Assembly (NCBI GenBank): GCA_026710155.1
Contig: JAPORQ010000026.1
Location: 1 to 64,000 of the forward strand
DNA: 64,000 nt
Direction: 5' to 3'
DNA from: Paracoccaceae bacterium
GTDB taxonomy: Bacteria > Pseudomonadota > Alphaproteobacteria > Rhodobacterales > Rhodobacteraceae
The first letter of the stretch is position 1. Every line of letters begins with the position of its first letter. The notes beneath the pieces were generated by a model, which had not been told where the DNA came from, searched no databases, and was given only the letters and a program-made list of their open reading frames with translations. The translations under genes were made by a program, and so were the position numbers. This document shows positions 1-9,190 of this stretch, in pieces.

Positions 1-190
1 TGTCGTTGACGGCCTGAACGGTGGCGGCACCTGCCGGAGACAAACACGGGGCGGTCTTCGGACCGCCGCGCCGGTGGCGATGGCTTTCATCCTGCCGGAA
101 GGTGGACGGGGAATTTTCAAGCCAACCCACCATCAGGAATCGCATGGGCTTTCACTCCTGGGCAAACAACCGTGAGTCAGCCATAAAAGG
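1..190. other. GC-rich contig edge, possible mobile-element fragment
   Basis: This stretch is visibly richer in G and C than the following 700 bases and carries no recognisable complete gene. It contains a perfect 7-bp hairpin with a TTCG loop at 50-67 that has no T-run after it. Composition and position at the extreme edge suggest the end of an insertion element or a repeat at which assembly stopped, as at the other end of the window. I could not identify a transposase in any frame, so the family is unknown. Confidence 0.3.
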
Positions 191-201
191 GGCTGAAATC
201 A

Positions 202-212
202 GGGGGGGGGGG
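202..212. repeat. Homopolymer tract of 11 G
   Basis: Eleven consecutive G residues lie exactly where the GC-rich edge changes into AT-rich sequence. Such a tract can be a slippage-prone site or an assembly/sequencing artefact at a repeat boundary. No gene that it could switch is visible next to it. Confidence 0.7.
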
Positions 213-871
213 AAGTATATAATCCCCAAAATTTACCAAATATTAATACAATAGCTGCAAGTGAAAATAAAGAGCTGAAAGTAATTGCTAAACCCACACC
301 AAATGAAGGGCGAATTACAACTTTTTATATTGCTGATGTTGAATTGGTTTAATAAATCATTTGGGAAACAAGATTTTAAATTCCTTATCCTAATAGTTCA
401 TTTCAAAAGCGCGAGGCACACATTCGAATTGGTGAAACTCAATCATCAATATGTAATTGATATAAAAAGATGGAATCAATTATTCACATGACGTAATTCC
501 GTTTTACTGAGAATGTTTACCTTATCCATTACCAAATTCCATGACAATCAACAGCCAATAAATTTTTTCGGGATCAAAGTGAGCAACTGGAGTAGTTCCA
601 GAGCAATCTTTTTCAAGTTTCTGATGTGATTTTACCTGGTTATTGAACCGGTTCTGAACAAATCCTGTTAGTTTGATGCAATAAGCAAGTGACCGTAAGG
701 TTGTGGGGTGAGGTATGTTTGCAGATATTCCATAGGTGTTCCAATTCGGTGAGTAATACCGAATAGATAGACTTTAAAGAACTGGATAGTCAAATCAGGT
801 GTAGAATTTGACCGTGGATGATAATTGAACCAAATTAATTTGGCTTTCTTATCAGGGCCTCAACTTTTTTC
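213..871. other. Intergenic region with a possible gene remnant
   Basis: There is no intact gene here. Around 227-344 the plus strand reads through a protein-like stretch of about 38 codons that ends in two adjacent stops. Roughly 45 bp further on, near 380, another short protein-like stretch begins, which looks like a decayed coding region. I cannot name the family. From about 490 to 871 I see only AT-rich non-coding sequence leading to the promoter of the transporter operon. Confidence 0.3.
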
Positions 872-908
872 TTGACAACATGCAAAAAATAAATAACTAG
901 TTAGTTAC
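872..908 (+). promoter_or_regulatory. Promoter of the ABC-transporter operon with overlapping TetR-type operator (site 1)
   Basis: A perfect -35 hexamer TTGACA is at 872-877. Sixteen to seventeen bases further on, where the -10 should lie, is the inverted repeat ATAAC-TAGTTA-GTTAC at 893-908. The first gene starts at 972. A repressor bound to the palindrome would cover the -10 region. The same motif recurs at 7349, 14097 and 18935. The promoter is read from sequence; the regulation is inferred. Confidence 0.55.
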
Positions 909-971
909 TTATGATCCAAAGAGTTGAGTAAAGCATCCCTTTGGATGAATGATTTAGATAAGGAGTGAAAT

Positions 972-2081
972 ATGTCTTTTATCAAAAAGTTTATTGAAGC
1001 AGAGACCTTTTCGCGCAGGAATTTTCTTCTTGCGAGTGCATATGGGATCTCTGGGGCGGCAGCAATGCGCATGTTTGGGCCTTCGCCAATCATGGCAGCA
1101 GAGTATAATGACCCCACAATTGCCTGGAGTTATCGCAACCGGACTAATCCATACTGGAACGAAATCGTATCTGGTGGTGAAGCATTCGTTGAAAGCCTCG
1201 GCAAATCAAAGGGTTTCCTGACCCATCTGATCAATGAAGGTTCATCGGAAAAATCTCTTGCAGACGTGAAGGCACTACTTGCCAAGACAAATGGTGAGCT
1301 TGCCTTGGCCATTGATACCAATGATGCACCAAATGCCCGCCCTGTCGTGGAGGCATGCGTTGATGCAGGTGCTTATGTTTCAACACTCTGGAACAAGACC
1401 GATGATTTGCATCCATGGGATTTTGGTGATCATTATGTCAGCCACATGAGTTGGTCAGATGAAGGTCCAGCCGAACAAACGGCCCGTATCCTTCTCGAAG
1501 CCATCGGAGGCAAAGGTGGCGTTGTTCACCTTGGCGGGATTGCATCAAACAACCCAGCCATTGAACGTCTCAATGGTCTCAAGAATGCACTGAAAGACTA
1601 TCCAGATGTTGAATTGCTTGATGCCCAGCCTGCTGACTGGGATACCCAGAAGGCAAACCAAGTCATGCAGGGCTTCATTACACGTTATGGTGACGAAATT
1701 TCCGGCGTGCATTGTGCTAATGACACTATTGGTTATGGCGTTCTTGAAGCATTGCGTGCCGAGGGTATGGATGTTCCCATCGTGACATACGACGGAAATC
1801 CTCAGGCTGTAGACCTCGTGGCTGAGGGCAAGATTCTTGCGACCGTGTTCACAAACCCACATTGGGGAGGTGGTATTACAGCATCTCTGGCCTATCATGC
1901 TGCTGTTGGTCACTTCAAGCCTTCTGAAGAACCACATGAGCATCGGGAGTTCTATGGACCAACAATCTTCATCACTCCTGATGATGCATTGGAGTTCAAG
2001 GCCAATTACCTTGAAAATGTGCCAACTTACGATTGGACTGATTTCTGGGGGCCATCCAACGGACAGATCATGTACAAGTGA
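972..2081 (+). CDS. Sugar/polyol ABC transporter, Tat-exported substrate-binding protein
   Basis: The protein has 369 residues and is a type 1 periplasmic binding protein of the ribose/galactose class (Peripla_BP_4 type), which captures a sugar or polyol in the periplasm and hands it to the membrane complex. The N-terminus has a twin-arginine motif, S14-R-R-N-F-L-L, followed by a hydrophobic Ala/Gly-rich segment and a probable cleavage site near residue 43, so export is probably by the Tat route in folded form. The start is supported by AAGGAG nine bases upstream. It is the first gene of an operon with two permeases and a double ATPase. The ligand cannot be deduced. Tat export is less usual for this family but does occur. 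Confidence 0.9.
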   Translation: MSFIKKFIEAETFSRRNFLLASAYGISGAAAMRMFGPSPIMAAEYNDPTIAWSYRNRTNPYWNEIVSGGEAFVESLGKSKGFLTHLINEGSSEKSLADVKALLAKTNGELALAIDTNDAPNARPVVEACVDAGAYVSTLWNKTDDLHPWDFGDHYVSHMSWSDEGPAEQTARILLEAIGGKGGVVHLGGIASNNPAIERLNGLKNALKDYPDVELLDAQPADWDTQKANQVMQGFITRYGDEISGVHCANDTIGYGVLEALRAEGMDVPIVTYDGNPQAVDLVAEGKILATVFTNPHWGGGITASLAYHAAVGHFKPSEEPHEHREFYGPTIFITPDDALEFKANYLENVPTYDWTDFWGPSNGQIMYK

Positions 2082-2190
2082 TCCAATTCACATGAAGGTG
2101 CGGCATTTCAACTGTCGTACCTTCGCACTTAATCATCACTATACATTGTGAAATAGTTTTGACGCCAAAGTGTTTGTATCGGGGAGGTGA

Positions 2191-3234
2191 ATGACTGAAT
2201 TCGTGACGGGTGGTAACAGCCCACACATAAACACTTTGCGTAATATCATTCTGAAGTGGGCACCGCTTTTTGTACTTGCTTCATTGGTCTTGCTGTTTCC
2301 GATATTTGAATGGCTTGAGGATTTTTGGCGAGGCAAGGACCACTTCTACCTTATCGACTCACGCTTTTTTTCCATACGCAATGCTTCTCGTATAGCAGTT
2401 GCAGCGACACCTGGCCTGATGATTGCCATCGGTGTGACATTTATAATCATCATGGGATCAATTGACCTTTCCATGGAGGGAACGGTCTCGGTCAGTGCGG
2501 TCATCTTTGCCTTTGTATTTATTGCCCTAGGCGGAACACTTGCAGGTTGGGCTTGGTTAGCGATTCCCATTGCGTTGGTTGTGGGTGGGATCATGGGCTT
2601 TATCAATGGATTCATTCATGTAATGTTCAGAGTTCCGTCATTCATGGTGTCACTGGCAATGGGTTTTGTTGGAACAGGATTTGCCCTGGTTTTGACAGGT
2701 GGTGATCGCATTCGGGTTGAGGATGAACTCTTCCGCTCGTTACTGACAGTTCGATGGCTAAATTTCCCAATCATGTGTTATGTCGCAATGCTGGCACTTT
2801 TGGTGGCATGGTTTATCCAATCCCGCACAACTATAGGTCGAAACTTTTATGCCGTTGGTGGTGGTGAAGAACTGGCTATCGCAAGCGGTCTCAATGTGTC
2901 GCGTGTTCGCATCATGGGATTTACTCTTGCCGGTATTTTCTTTGCTCTGGGCGCACTGATGGCTGTCGGGAGAATCGGTATTGCAGAAACCGCGACGGGC
3001 AATAATTTCATGTTTATTTCAATAACTGCCGTTGTCGTAGGTGGGACAGCATTATGGGGTGGAATTGGCGGTGTTCTTAATACGCTTGTCGGTGTCCTGA
3101 TCGTCAATGTCATCAATAATGGCATGGTCGTTATCGGCCTTCCAAACTGGTTGCAGGATGGCGTCCTAGGTGTCCTCGTAATCACGGCAGTCGTATTATC
3201 AACCAATCGCAAGACAATAAGTTTCGTGAAATAG
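2191..3234 (+). CDS. Sugar ABC transporter permease (RbsC/BPD_transp_2 family), first subunit
   Basis: This is a 347-residue integral inner-membrane protein of the ribose-type permease family, rich in hydrophobic segments, with the family-typical patch around [14 protein letters not shown] near residues 275-290 and a Gly-rich segment before the last helices. It forms the channel of the importer together with the second permease at 4759-5703. A strong ribosome-binding site (GGGGAGG) lies seven bases before the ATG. The leading 40 residues are polar and cytoplasmic. Two different permeases flanking the ATPase suggest a heterodimeric membrane domain rather than the homodimer typical of RbsC. Confidence 0.92.
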   Translation: MTEFVTGGNSPHINTLRNIILKWAPLFVLASLVLLFPIFEWLEDFWRGKDHFYLIDSRFFSIRNASRIAVAATPGLMIAIGVTFIIIMGSIDLSMEGTVSVSAVIFAFVFIALGGTLAGWAWLAIPIALVVGGIMGFINGFIHVMFRVPSFMVSLAMGFVGTGFALVLTGGDRIRVEDELFRSLLTVRWLNFPIMCYVAMLALLVAWFIQSRTTIGRNFYAVGGGEELAIASGLNVSRVRIMGFTLAGIFFALGALMAVGRIGIAETATGNNFMFISITAVVVGGTALWGGIGGVLNTLVGVLIVNVINNGMVVIGLPNWLQDGVLGVLVITAVVLSTNRKTISFVK

Positions 3235-3244
3235 ATCAATATCG

Positions 3245-4750
3245 ATGTTCGAACTCAAGACAATTGACAAGCACTTCCCTGGTGTTCATGCCCTGCAGGA
3301 TGTTGATTTTCATATCCATAGAGGTGAAATCGTTGGTCTGGTCGGCGAAAATGGTGCTGGTAAATCAACCTTGATGAAGATCATCTATGGGGCCTATCAA
3401 CCCGATGGTGGCACAATCGAAATTGATGGTAAATCAGTCCGTTTTCAAAACCCACGCCAAGCAATGGATAATGGTATCGGAATGGTCTTTCAGGAACAAT
3501 CCCTGATACCAAACCTGACAGTTATGGAAAATATTTTTCTCGGTTATGAGAATCAGTTTGTCAAATTTGGAGTTATCAATTGGCAAGCAATGTCAACTGC
3601 CGCCAAAGAGCAATTGGCCAAAGTCAAGCTTGATATTGACCCGAATACCATTACAATGGAATTATCCTTTGGCCAGCGCCAACTGGTCGAATTGGCCAAG
3701 GTTCTAACCTTGGAAGAGCGGATTCAAGGGCACCTCGTGATCCTGCTTGACGAACCAACTTCAGTGCTTGCCGAAGAAGAGGTTAATCTCCTATTCCAGA
3801 TTGTCCGAGATCTAACAAAGCGTGCATCGTTCATCTTCATCAGCCATAGAATTGACGAGGTTCTCGAGTTGTCCGACCGAATCTATGTCATCAAGGACGG
3901 CAAAATCGTGGATGTTGTTCAACATGACGAAGCCGAAGTCACCGCAATCCAACAAAAGATGGTTGGGCGCGATATTGACAAGGAATACTACAGGGAGCAA
4001 AAGCAAAAACCATACAACTCATCGGAAGTTCTTGTCACGTTCGACAATGTTAGTCTTGATGGCATCTATCGGAATATATCCTTTGACCTTCATGCCGGCG
4101 AGGTGCTGACCCTTGTGGGAACGGAAGGATCAGGCCGGGAGGGTATTCTTCGGACCTTGTATGGCATGGAACAATGCACTTCGGGTTCAGTCAAGATCAA
4201 GGGAGAAAAGGTCACGCACTTTTCGGCAACTGCCGGTGTAAGCCGTAGTATCGGTTATATCCCACGGGAACGCAAGATTGAAGGGATTGTTAACGGGATG
4301 AATGTCTACGAAAACATGACACTCTCCCAACTAAAGAATTTTCGATACCTGGGTGTCATGAACGTACCAAAGGAAAAGTCACTTGCAACCGCCTGGATTG
4401 AACGGCTGGGTATAAAAACACCTTCAGTTTATAAGGATTGCGGAGATCTCTCCGGTGGCAACCAGCAGAAGATTGTACTGGCGAAATGGCGATCTGGTGG
4501 ATCGGAAATTATCCTGCTTGATCACCCTACTCGGGGGCTTGATATCGGCGCAAAGGAAGATGTCTATGAAATGATCCGCGAGATGTCGGATAATGGTATA
4601 GGCATACTGCTTGTTGCTGACACGCTGGAAGAAGCCATTGGACTATCACATACGATTATGGTTCTTAAGGACGGAGAATTCCAGAAAGGATTCGACTGCA
4701 AACCCGGCTCCAAGCCCTCACTTTATGACCTTGTCCACCATATGATTTGA
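3245..4750 (+). CDS. Sugar ABC transporter ATP-binding protein with two nucleotide-binding domains (RbsA/MglA type)
   Basis: The protein has 501 residues and two ABC domains. Domain 1 has an intact Walker A (GENGAGKST at 34-42), a signature LSFGQ and a Walker B ending LLDEPTS, so it can hydrolyse ATP. Domain 2 starts near residue 265. Its P-loop is GTEGSGREG (about 290), lacking the lysine as is common in this family. Its signature LSGGNQQK is normal, but its Walker B reads LLDHPTRG near residue 424, with His in place of the catalytic Glu. The second site should therefore be inactive, giving an asymmetric ATPase. The gene lies ten bases after permease 1 and its stop falls nine bases before the ATG chosen for permease 2. 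The ribosome-binding site is weak, which suggests translational coupling. Confidence 0.93.
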   Translation: MFELKTIDKHFPGVHALQDVDFHIHRGEIVGLVGENGAGKSTLMKIIYGAYQPDGGTIEIDGKSVRFQNPRQAMDNGIGMVFQEQSLIPNLTVMENIFLGYENQFVKFGVINWQAMSTAAKEQLAKVKLDIDPNTITMELSFGQRQLVELAKVLTLEERIQGHLVILLDEPTSVLAEEEVNLLFQIVRDLTKRASFIFISHRIDEVLELSDRIYVIKDGKIVDVVQHDEAEVTAIQQKMVGRDIDKEYYREQKQKPYNSSEVLVTFDNVSLDGIYRNISFDLHAGEVLTLVGTEGSGREGILRTLYGMEQCTSGSVKIKGEKVTHFSATAGVSRSIGYIPRERKIEGIVNGMNVYENMTLSQLKNFRYLGVMNVPKEKSLATAWIERLGIKTPSVYKDCGDLSGGNQQKIVLAKWRSGGSEIILLDHPTRGLDIGAKEDVYEMIREMSDNGIGILLVADTLEEAIGLSHTIMVLKDGEFQKGFDCKPGSKPSLYDLVHHMI

Positions 4751-4758
4751 GTTTTATC

Positions 4759-5703
4759 ATGTCTTTTAAGTTCTTGAAACCGTACTTTCCCTGGATCACA
4801 TTGGTTATGCTGACAATCATTGTTGGAATTGCCAATCCGGGTTTCTTCTCCCCTGCTGGAATGATTATTCTCATTGCTGATATTGTACCACTTCTGATCA
4901 TGGCACTTGGTATGACATTCGCAATCTACATCGGTGGCATTGACCTGAGTGTACAGCAAATCGCCAACATGATTACGGTTATCACTACTGTTTATCTTGC
5001 CCAATTTGGTATCTGGGTCGTGTTCATAGTCATCGGTGTCGGAGCACTTTTCGGCACATTGTCCGGTTACGTAACAACAAGATTTTACGTACCGTCCTTT
5101 GTTTCGACTCTTGCCATCGGATTTGTTGCCCTGTCTGTTGCCAAATGGCTCTCGGGTCAACGTGCGCTCTACATGGACGCCACGTTTCGTGATAATAGTT
5201 TTGGATGGGTTTTTGGCAAGACCTGGGGTATTCCACATGAATTGATCATTGCCGTAGTCTTGGTTCTCCTGGTCTGGTTTCTTCAGACACGCATGTCGTT
5301 CGGGCGTGCCTTGAAAGCCGTTGGATCGGGTGAGTTGGCAGCTGTTGCCTCCGGCTTGAATGTCAATCGGGTCAAGATACTTGCTTTTTGTGTATCCGGT
5401 ATCTTTGCTGCCATTGCCGGTTTGATGTTTTCGGTCAAGCTCTCAGGTGGTGATGCCCAGCTTGCCAACGGATTTCTCCTGCCGGCCATTGTGGCTGTCC
5501 TAGTCGGTGGAACACCCCTGACCGGTGGTGTCGGTGGGGTTATTAATACGGTGTGCGGTACACTCATCGTGATGGTGATTCGTGCTGCAATGGTCTATCT
5601 TGAAGTTGATGCAACCCAACAACAGATGGTCTTCGGCATCATCCTCATCATTGCAATTACATTGACCATTGACCGCTCCAAACTCCGGGGTATTGTGAAG
5701 TGA
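4759..5703 (+). CDS. Sugar ABC transporter permease (RbsC/BPD_transp_2 family), second subunit
   Basis: The protein has 314 residues from the ATG at 4759; a TTG at 4747 overlapping the ATPase stop is less likely. It is a multi-helix inner-membrane protein of the same family as the first permease but only distantly similar to it. A shared family patch reads LPAIVAVLVGGTPLTGG towards the C-terminus. Together the two are expected to form a heterodimeric permease. Its stop codon overlaps the GTG start of the alcohol dehydrogenase gene, so uptake and first oxidation are translationally coupled. Confidence 0.92.
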   Translation: MSFKFLKPYFPWITLVMLTIIVGIANPGFFSPAGMIILIADIVPLLIMALGMTFAIYIGGIDLSVQQIANMITVITTVYLAQFGIWVVFIVIGVGALFGTLSGYVTTRFYVPSFVSTLAIGFVALSVAKWLSGQRALYMDATFRDNSFGWVFGKTWGIPHELIIAVVLVLLVWFLQTRMSFGRALKAVGSGELAAVASGLNVNRVKILAFCVSGIFAAIAGLMFSVKLSGGDAQLANGFLLPAIVAVLVGGTPLTGGVGGVINTVCGTLIVMVIRAAMVYLEVDATQQQMVFGIILIIAITLTIDRSKLRGIVK

Positions 5704-6659
5704 GTGCAATGCGTGCTGCCGTTTTGATCGAACCAGGACGGTTTGATGTGCAAATGGTACCATGTCCACAACCAGAATCAAGTGAGGTTCTCATTCGCAT
5801 TGCCCGAACAGGGATTTGCGGGACTGATCTCCATATTTTTCATGGAAACTATGCCGCCGAAAGACTCCCAATGATACCAGGTCATGAATTCTGTGGTCAT
5901 GTAGAGAAACTTGGGGCCAATGTTACCGGCCTTCATGAAGGTCAGGCCGTTGTCGTGGACATGAATATAGGCTGTATGCGGTGTTACTGGTGTCGAAGGA
6001 ACGAGATTTTGAATTGTCCTGAAATGCAGCAGATCGGAATCACAGTGGATGGGGCATTTGCAGAATATATTGCCGTTCCATCAGATCGTGTAATCCCCGT
6101 GCCAAATGATATATCCGTTGCCACTCTTGCCTTGGCAGAACCACTGGCGTGCGTGATTCGCGCAGCACGCAAAGCACAAATTACATTCGGTGAATCGGCT
6201 GTCGTGATTGGTGCAGGCCCTATTGGCAATCTTCATGTTCAACTTTTGAGAACAATCGGGGCGGCTCCGATTATCGCTTCTGATATTTCACCGAAACGCA
6301 TAACCATGGCAAAGACCGTCGGAGCCGATTTTGTGATTGAAAGCGTAGGTGATCCATCTCTCTATGCCGATGCCAAAGCGCTACTTCGCAAAGGTGGACA
6401 TCTTGTTGCCTTTGGCCTCACTGGCCCGGGAGAAACGCTTGAACTTGATATCCTGCAGACGATTCTTGAGGAAAATTCAATCAAGGGATCTGTTGCGGGA
6501 ATGGGACAAGACATGCACGATGCAGTGACACTTCTTTGTTACAACCGGATCAACACCGAACCCTTTATCAGAGCAAATTACGCACTCGAAGACATTCAGA
6601 ACGTTTTCGAAACCATCACCGAACGACCACAAGATCTCAAGACTCAAATCGTAATGTAA
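5700..6659 (+). CDS. Zinc-dependent alcohol/polyol dehydrogenase, shortened in the NAD-binding domain
   Basis: This is a medium-chain NAD(P)-dependent dehydrogenase of the sorbitol/threonine dehydrogenase class, 319 residues. The catalytic zinc ligands C40 (GICGTD) and H62 (PGHEFCG) are present, as are the four cysteines of the structural zinc (C92, C95, C98, C106) and the dinucleotide motif GAGPIG at 171-176. The family is usually about 340 residues. Here the segment between the two strands that normally read GADxVI and GxDVVIExVG is missing, so that GADFVIESVG is contiguous at 208-217. This looks like an internal deletion of about 20-25 residues. The start is a GTG overlapping the permease stop, with an ATG at 5709 as an alternative. 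It probably oxidises the imported polyol or sugar if the shortened fold still binds cofactor. Confidence 0.85.
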   Translation: MSAMRAAVLIEPGRFDVQMVPCPQPESSEVLIRIARTGICGTDLHIFHGNYAAERLPMIPGHEFCGHVEKLGANVTGLHEGQAVVVDMNIGCMRCYWCRRNEILNCPEMQQIGITVDGAFAEYIAVPSDRVIPVPNDISVATLALAEPLACVIRAARKAQITFGESAVVIGAGPIGNLHVQLLRTIGAAPIIASDISPKRITMAKTVGADFVIESVGDPSLYADAKALLRKGGHLVAFGLTGPGETLELDILQTILEENSIKGSVAGMGQDMHDAVTLLCYNRINTEPFIRANYALEDIQNVFETITERPQDLKTQIVM

Positions 6660-6673
6660 ACCAAGGGTATAGT

Positions 6674-7240
6674 ATGATGAAAACCGAACTCTACACATCA
6701 AAACCACAGGGTAAGATTCCCAACAGTCGGTTTCCACTTCTTGTGCACCGAAATTCAATTCCTGGCGGTGGAGCCGAATCGGTCAGGGCACGATTTCGTG
6801 AAAATGGCTGGTTTAACAACTGGGACTACCCAGGCATTTATGATTATGCGCATTTTCACTCGACAACCCATGAGTGTTTGGGGTGCGCTGCTGGCTGGAT
6901 GACATTCAGTCTTTCTGTTGGCGATGGCGGTTGGACACGTATCCAGATCAAAGCAGGGGACGTGATTGTCATGCCAGCGGGTGTGAGTCATGAGAAAATC
7001 GAAGCATCCAGTGATATTCATATGTGTGGAGGCTATCCTGACGGACGGGATTGGGATGACATCCAGGAAGCATTTCTCAGCGATGAGAATTACATACACG
7101 CCTGCAAGCGGATCATGATGTTGCCCATTCCGGCAAGGGATCCGGCAACTGGGCTTACCATGCCCGAATGGCATTCTGCCCTGTCTTCAGTTGAAGGCGG
7201 CTGGAATGACTGGCGAACAAGCCTGGATGCCACAAGCTAG
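6674..7240 (+). CDS. Cupin-domain protein of the YjlB type
   Basis: The protein has 188 residues. A single cupin barrel is visible: YDYAHFHSTTHE at about 57-68 supplies the His/Glu metal ligands and is followed by a Gly-rich turn, and GDVIVMPAGVSHEK near 97-110 supplies the last His. The motif arrangement (NNWDYPGIYDY before the HxH motif) resembles the YjlB family, whose activity is not established. It may be a sugar isomerase or dioxygenase-like enzyme, or a ligand sensor. The start was chosen at ATG 6674 because AAGGG precedes it and the upstream extension overlaps the dehydrogenase gene out of frame. It is the last gene of the transporter operon, 14 bases after the dehydrogenase. Confidence 0.8.
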   Translation: MMKTELYTSKPQGKIPNSRFPLLVHRNSIPGGGAESVRARFRENGWFNNWDYPGIYDYAHFHSTTHECLGCAAGWMTFSLSVGDGGWTRIQIKAGDVIVMPAGVSHEKIEASSDIHMCGGYPDGRDWDDIQEAFLSDENYIHACKRIMMLPIPARDPATGLTMPEWHSALSSVEGGWNDWRTSLDATS

Positions 7241-7348
7241 TACCTGATAAATAAATTCTGTTATTGGTCAGTTATCCAGCTTTTAGAACTCATCAAATGG
7301 AAGAATATCTGTTTGTTATCGCTTGATCAGGGATTGAAGAAGCAATGA

Positions 7349-7364
7349 GTAACTAAATGGTTAC
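7349..7364. promoter_or_regulatory. TetR-type operator, perfect inverted repeat (site 2)
   Basis: GTAAC-TAAATG-GTTAC is a perfect 5-bp inverted repeat with a six-base spacer. It ends nine bases before the CoA-transferase start, where a bound protein would block the promoter or early elongation. It is the cleanest of four copies in the catabolic block. A possible -35 (TTGATC) is at 7323. Confidence 0.5.
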
Positions 7365-7373
7365 GTAAAGACT

Positions 7374-8954
7374 ATGAAATTAATGCCCAAGATTAGAACT
7401 GCCGAAGAAGCAGTAAAACTTATTCAGGATGAGGCCGTTGTGGCCGTGAACTCCTCAAGTGGTTTATGTTGTCCAGATTCTATATTAGAGGCTCTGGGAA
7501 AACGATTTGATAAGGAGAGCCACCCTAAAAACCTGACAACAATACACCCGATTGCAGCAGGCGATATGTTCGGAACCAAGGGCGTTGATCATATTGCCAA
7601 AAAGGGACTGTTGGGCAGGATTATTGGAGGTTCGTATCCTTCAGGACCCTCGAAAGCCGAACCTCCTGCAATTTGGAATATGATACTTGCGAACCAGGTA
7701 TTGGCATACAACGTGCCTTCAGGAATCATATTTGACATGTTACGTGAAGCTTCCTCCAAGCGTCCCGGGGTACTTACAAAGGTCGGAATGGATACCTTTG
7801 TTGACCCGAAACTGGAAGGCTGTGCCATGAATGAAGCAGCTGAATCCAACCCTATTGTCAGAAGGACTAAATTTGAAGGTGAAGAATGGCTTTACTTTCC
7901 AGCAATCGTACCTGATGTTGCGATAATCCGGGCAACAGCATCCGATGCCTGTGGGAATCTCACTTTTGAAGAAGAAGGTGCTTACTTGGGAGCGCTGGAA
8001 ATGGCACTTGCTGCTAAAAACAATGGAGGTGTTGTTATTGCTCAGGTTAAAAGGATCATCCATAATGCCTCCTCCCAGCCGCATAAAGTACATGTTCCCG
8101 GAGCTTTTGTTACAGTAGTCGTTGAGGCCCCAGAACAATTGCAGACTACGGCGACTCCATACGACCCTACCATCTCGGGTGAAGTCAACCTTGATATTGA
8201 TAACCTGGAACAAATCCCATTTGATTCAAGCAAAGTCATTGCCCGAAGAGTTGCCCAAGAGCTCAGGGAAGGTTGGGTTGTTAACATAGGTTATGGAATT
8301 TCGGCAAATGTTCCCCGCATTCTCATAGAGGAAAACAGGCACGGGGCAGTAACCTGGGTCATTGAACAAGGAGCAATCGGGGGAATACCGCTACTTGGAT
8401 TTAAATTTGGCTGTTCTGCCAATGCTGAAGCATTCGTGCCCTCTCCAAACCAGTTCAGTTTTTTCCAATCCGGCAGTTTTGATGCTTCATTGCTTTCCTT
8501 TCTACAGGTTTCCAACGATGGATCGGTCAATGTCTCCAGACTCAAGTCAAACCCTCATCGTACCGCCGGTGCCGGTGGCTTTGTTGATATTACAAGCAGG
8601 GCAAAAAAAATCATCTTTAGCGGCTATTTTAATGCTGGTGCGAAGCTAGATGTCAGGGAGGGCAAACTGGTCATCGAGAAAGAGGGCAGGATAGCTAAAT
8701 TTGTAACTGATTTGGATCAGATATCGTTTTCTGGTGAAAGAGCTCAAGAGCAGGGTCAGGAAATAACATTCTTGACGGAAAGGTGTGTGATCAAGCTCAA
8801 GGGTAAGGGGCTGGTTGTAACTGAAATCGCCCCTGGAATTGATATCGAACGTGATATTATTGATCAAGCAGAAGTTCATTTGTCTGTAGATGATCAATTG
8901 AAGGAAATGGATTCAAGATTGTTTTATCCTGAACCATTAGGTCTGCAACTTTGA
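7374..8954 (+). CDS. Acyl-CoA:acetate/3-ketoacid CoA-transferase, fused two-domain form
   Basis: The protein has 526 residues and joins the alpha and beta halves of family I CoA-transferases in one chain, like propionate CoA-transferase and YdiF. It moves CoA from a donor such as acetyl-CoA onto a free acid, activating it for further breakdown. The alpha part (about 1-275) has the glycine-rich IGGSYPSGPSKAE region. The beta part has the catalytic-glutamate region VIEQGAIGGIP near residue 330. The ribosome-binding site before ATG 7374 is poor, and a second ATG at 7383 is possible. Operator site 2 lies directly upstream, so it has its own regulated promoter. It is not the 3-oxoadipate type with separate subunits. 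The acid substrate is unknown. Confidence 0.9.
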   Translation: MKLMPKIRTAEEAVKLIQDEAVVAVNSSSGLCCPDSILEALGKRFDKESHPKNLTTIHPIAAGDMFGTKGVDHIAKKGLLGRIIGGSYPSGPSKAEPPAIWNMILANQVLAYNVPSGIIFDMLREASSKRPGVLTKVGMDTFVDPKLEGCAMNEAAESNPIVRRTKFEGEEWLYFPAIVPDVAIIRATASDACGNLTFEEEGAYLGALEMALAAKNNGGVVIAQVKRIIHNASSQPHKVHVPGAFVTVVVEAPEQLQTTATPYDPTISGEVNLDIDNLEQIPFDSSKVIARRVAQELREGWVVNIGYGISANVPRILIEENRHGAVTWVIEQGAIGGIPLLGFKFGCSANAEAFVPSPNQFSFFQSGSFDASLLSFLQVSNDGSVNVSRLKSNPHRTAGAGGFVDITSRAKKIIFSGYFNAGAKLDVREGKLVIEKEGRIAKFVTDLDQISFSGERAQEQGQEITFLTERCVIKLKGKGLVVTEIAPGIDIERDIIDQAEVHLSVDDQLKEMDSRLFYPEPLGLQL

Positions 8955-9018
8955 AATTGACGGTTGGGAAATGTACGCATTGATAACAATTCACCAACCC
9001 ATCGGAGGAATTGGAATT

Positions 9019-9057
9019 ATGGCGGCTAAACTGATTTCTGAGGCTATTAGCTCATGA
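9019..9057 (+). other. Very short reading frame with strong ribosome-binding site (possible leader peptide)
   Basis: GGAGGAATTGGAATT precedes an ATG opening only 12 codons (M-A-A-K-L-I-S-E-A-I-S-S) before a stop. It lies in the 236-base gap upstream of the thiamine-diphosphate enzyme. It could be a leader peptide or the stump of a former gene; its residues recall the first residues of small CoA-transferase subunits, but twelve residues cannot prove that. Confidence 0.2.
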
Positions 9058-9099
9058 ACAACAAGCCAAATCAAACATTATATTTTTCCAACGAGTTTA

Positions 9100-9116
9100 G
9101 TTGTTCGTTCAACAAC
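9100..9116. promoter_or_regulatory. Perfect inverted repeat upstream of the thiamine-diphosphate enzyme gene
   Basis: GTTGTT-CGTTC-AACAAC is a 6-bp perfect inverted repeat, 74 bases before the start at 9191. It differs from the GTAAC-N6-GTTAC motif found elsewhere in the block, so it may bind another regulator or form an RNA hairpin. There is no T-run for termination. Confidence 0.3.
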
Positions 9117-9190
9117 AGGTCCACTTCAAAGTCGGCATTTCCAGTCAGAAGTTGAGTAGCCATAATCAAGTAAAAGGAGGAAATTCAATC

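Noticed and set aside
50..67. Hairpin with TTCG loop as a transcription terminator
   Set aside because: No T-run follows on either strand; it could be a structural part of the edge element.
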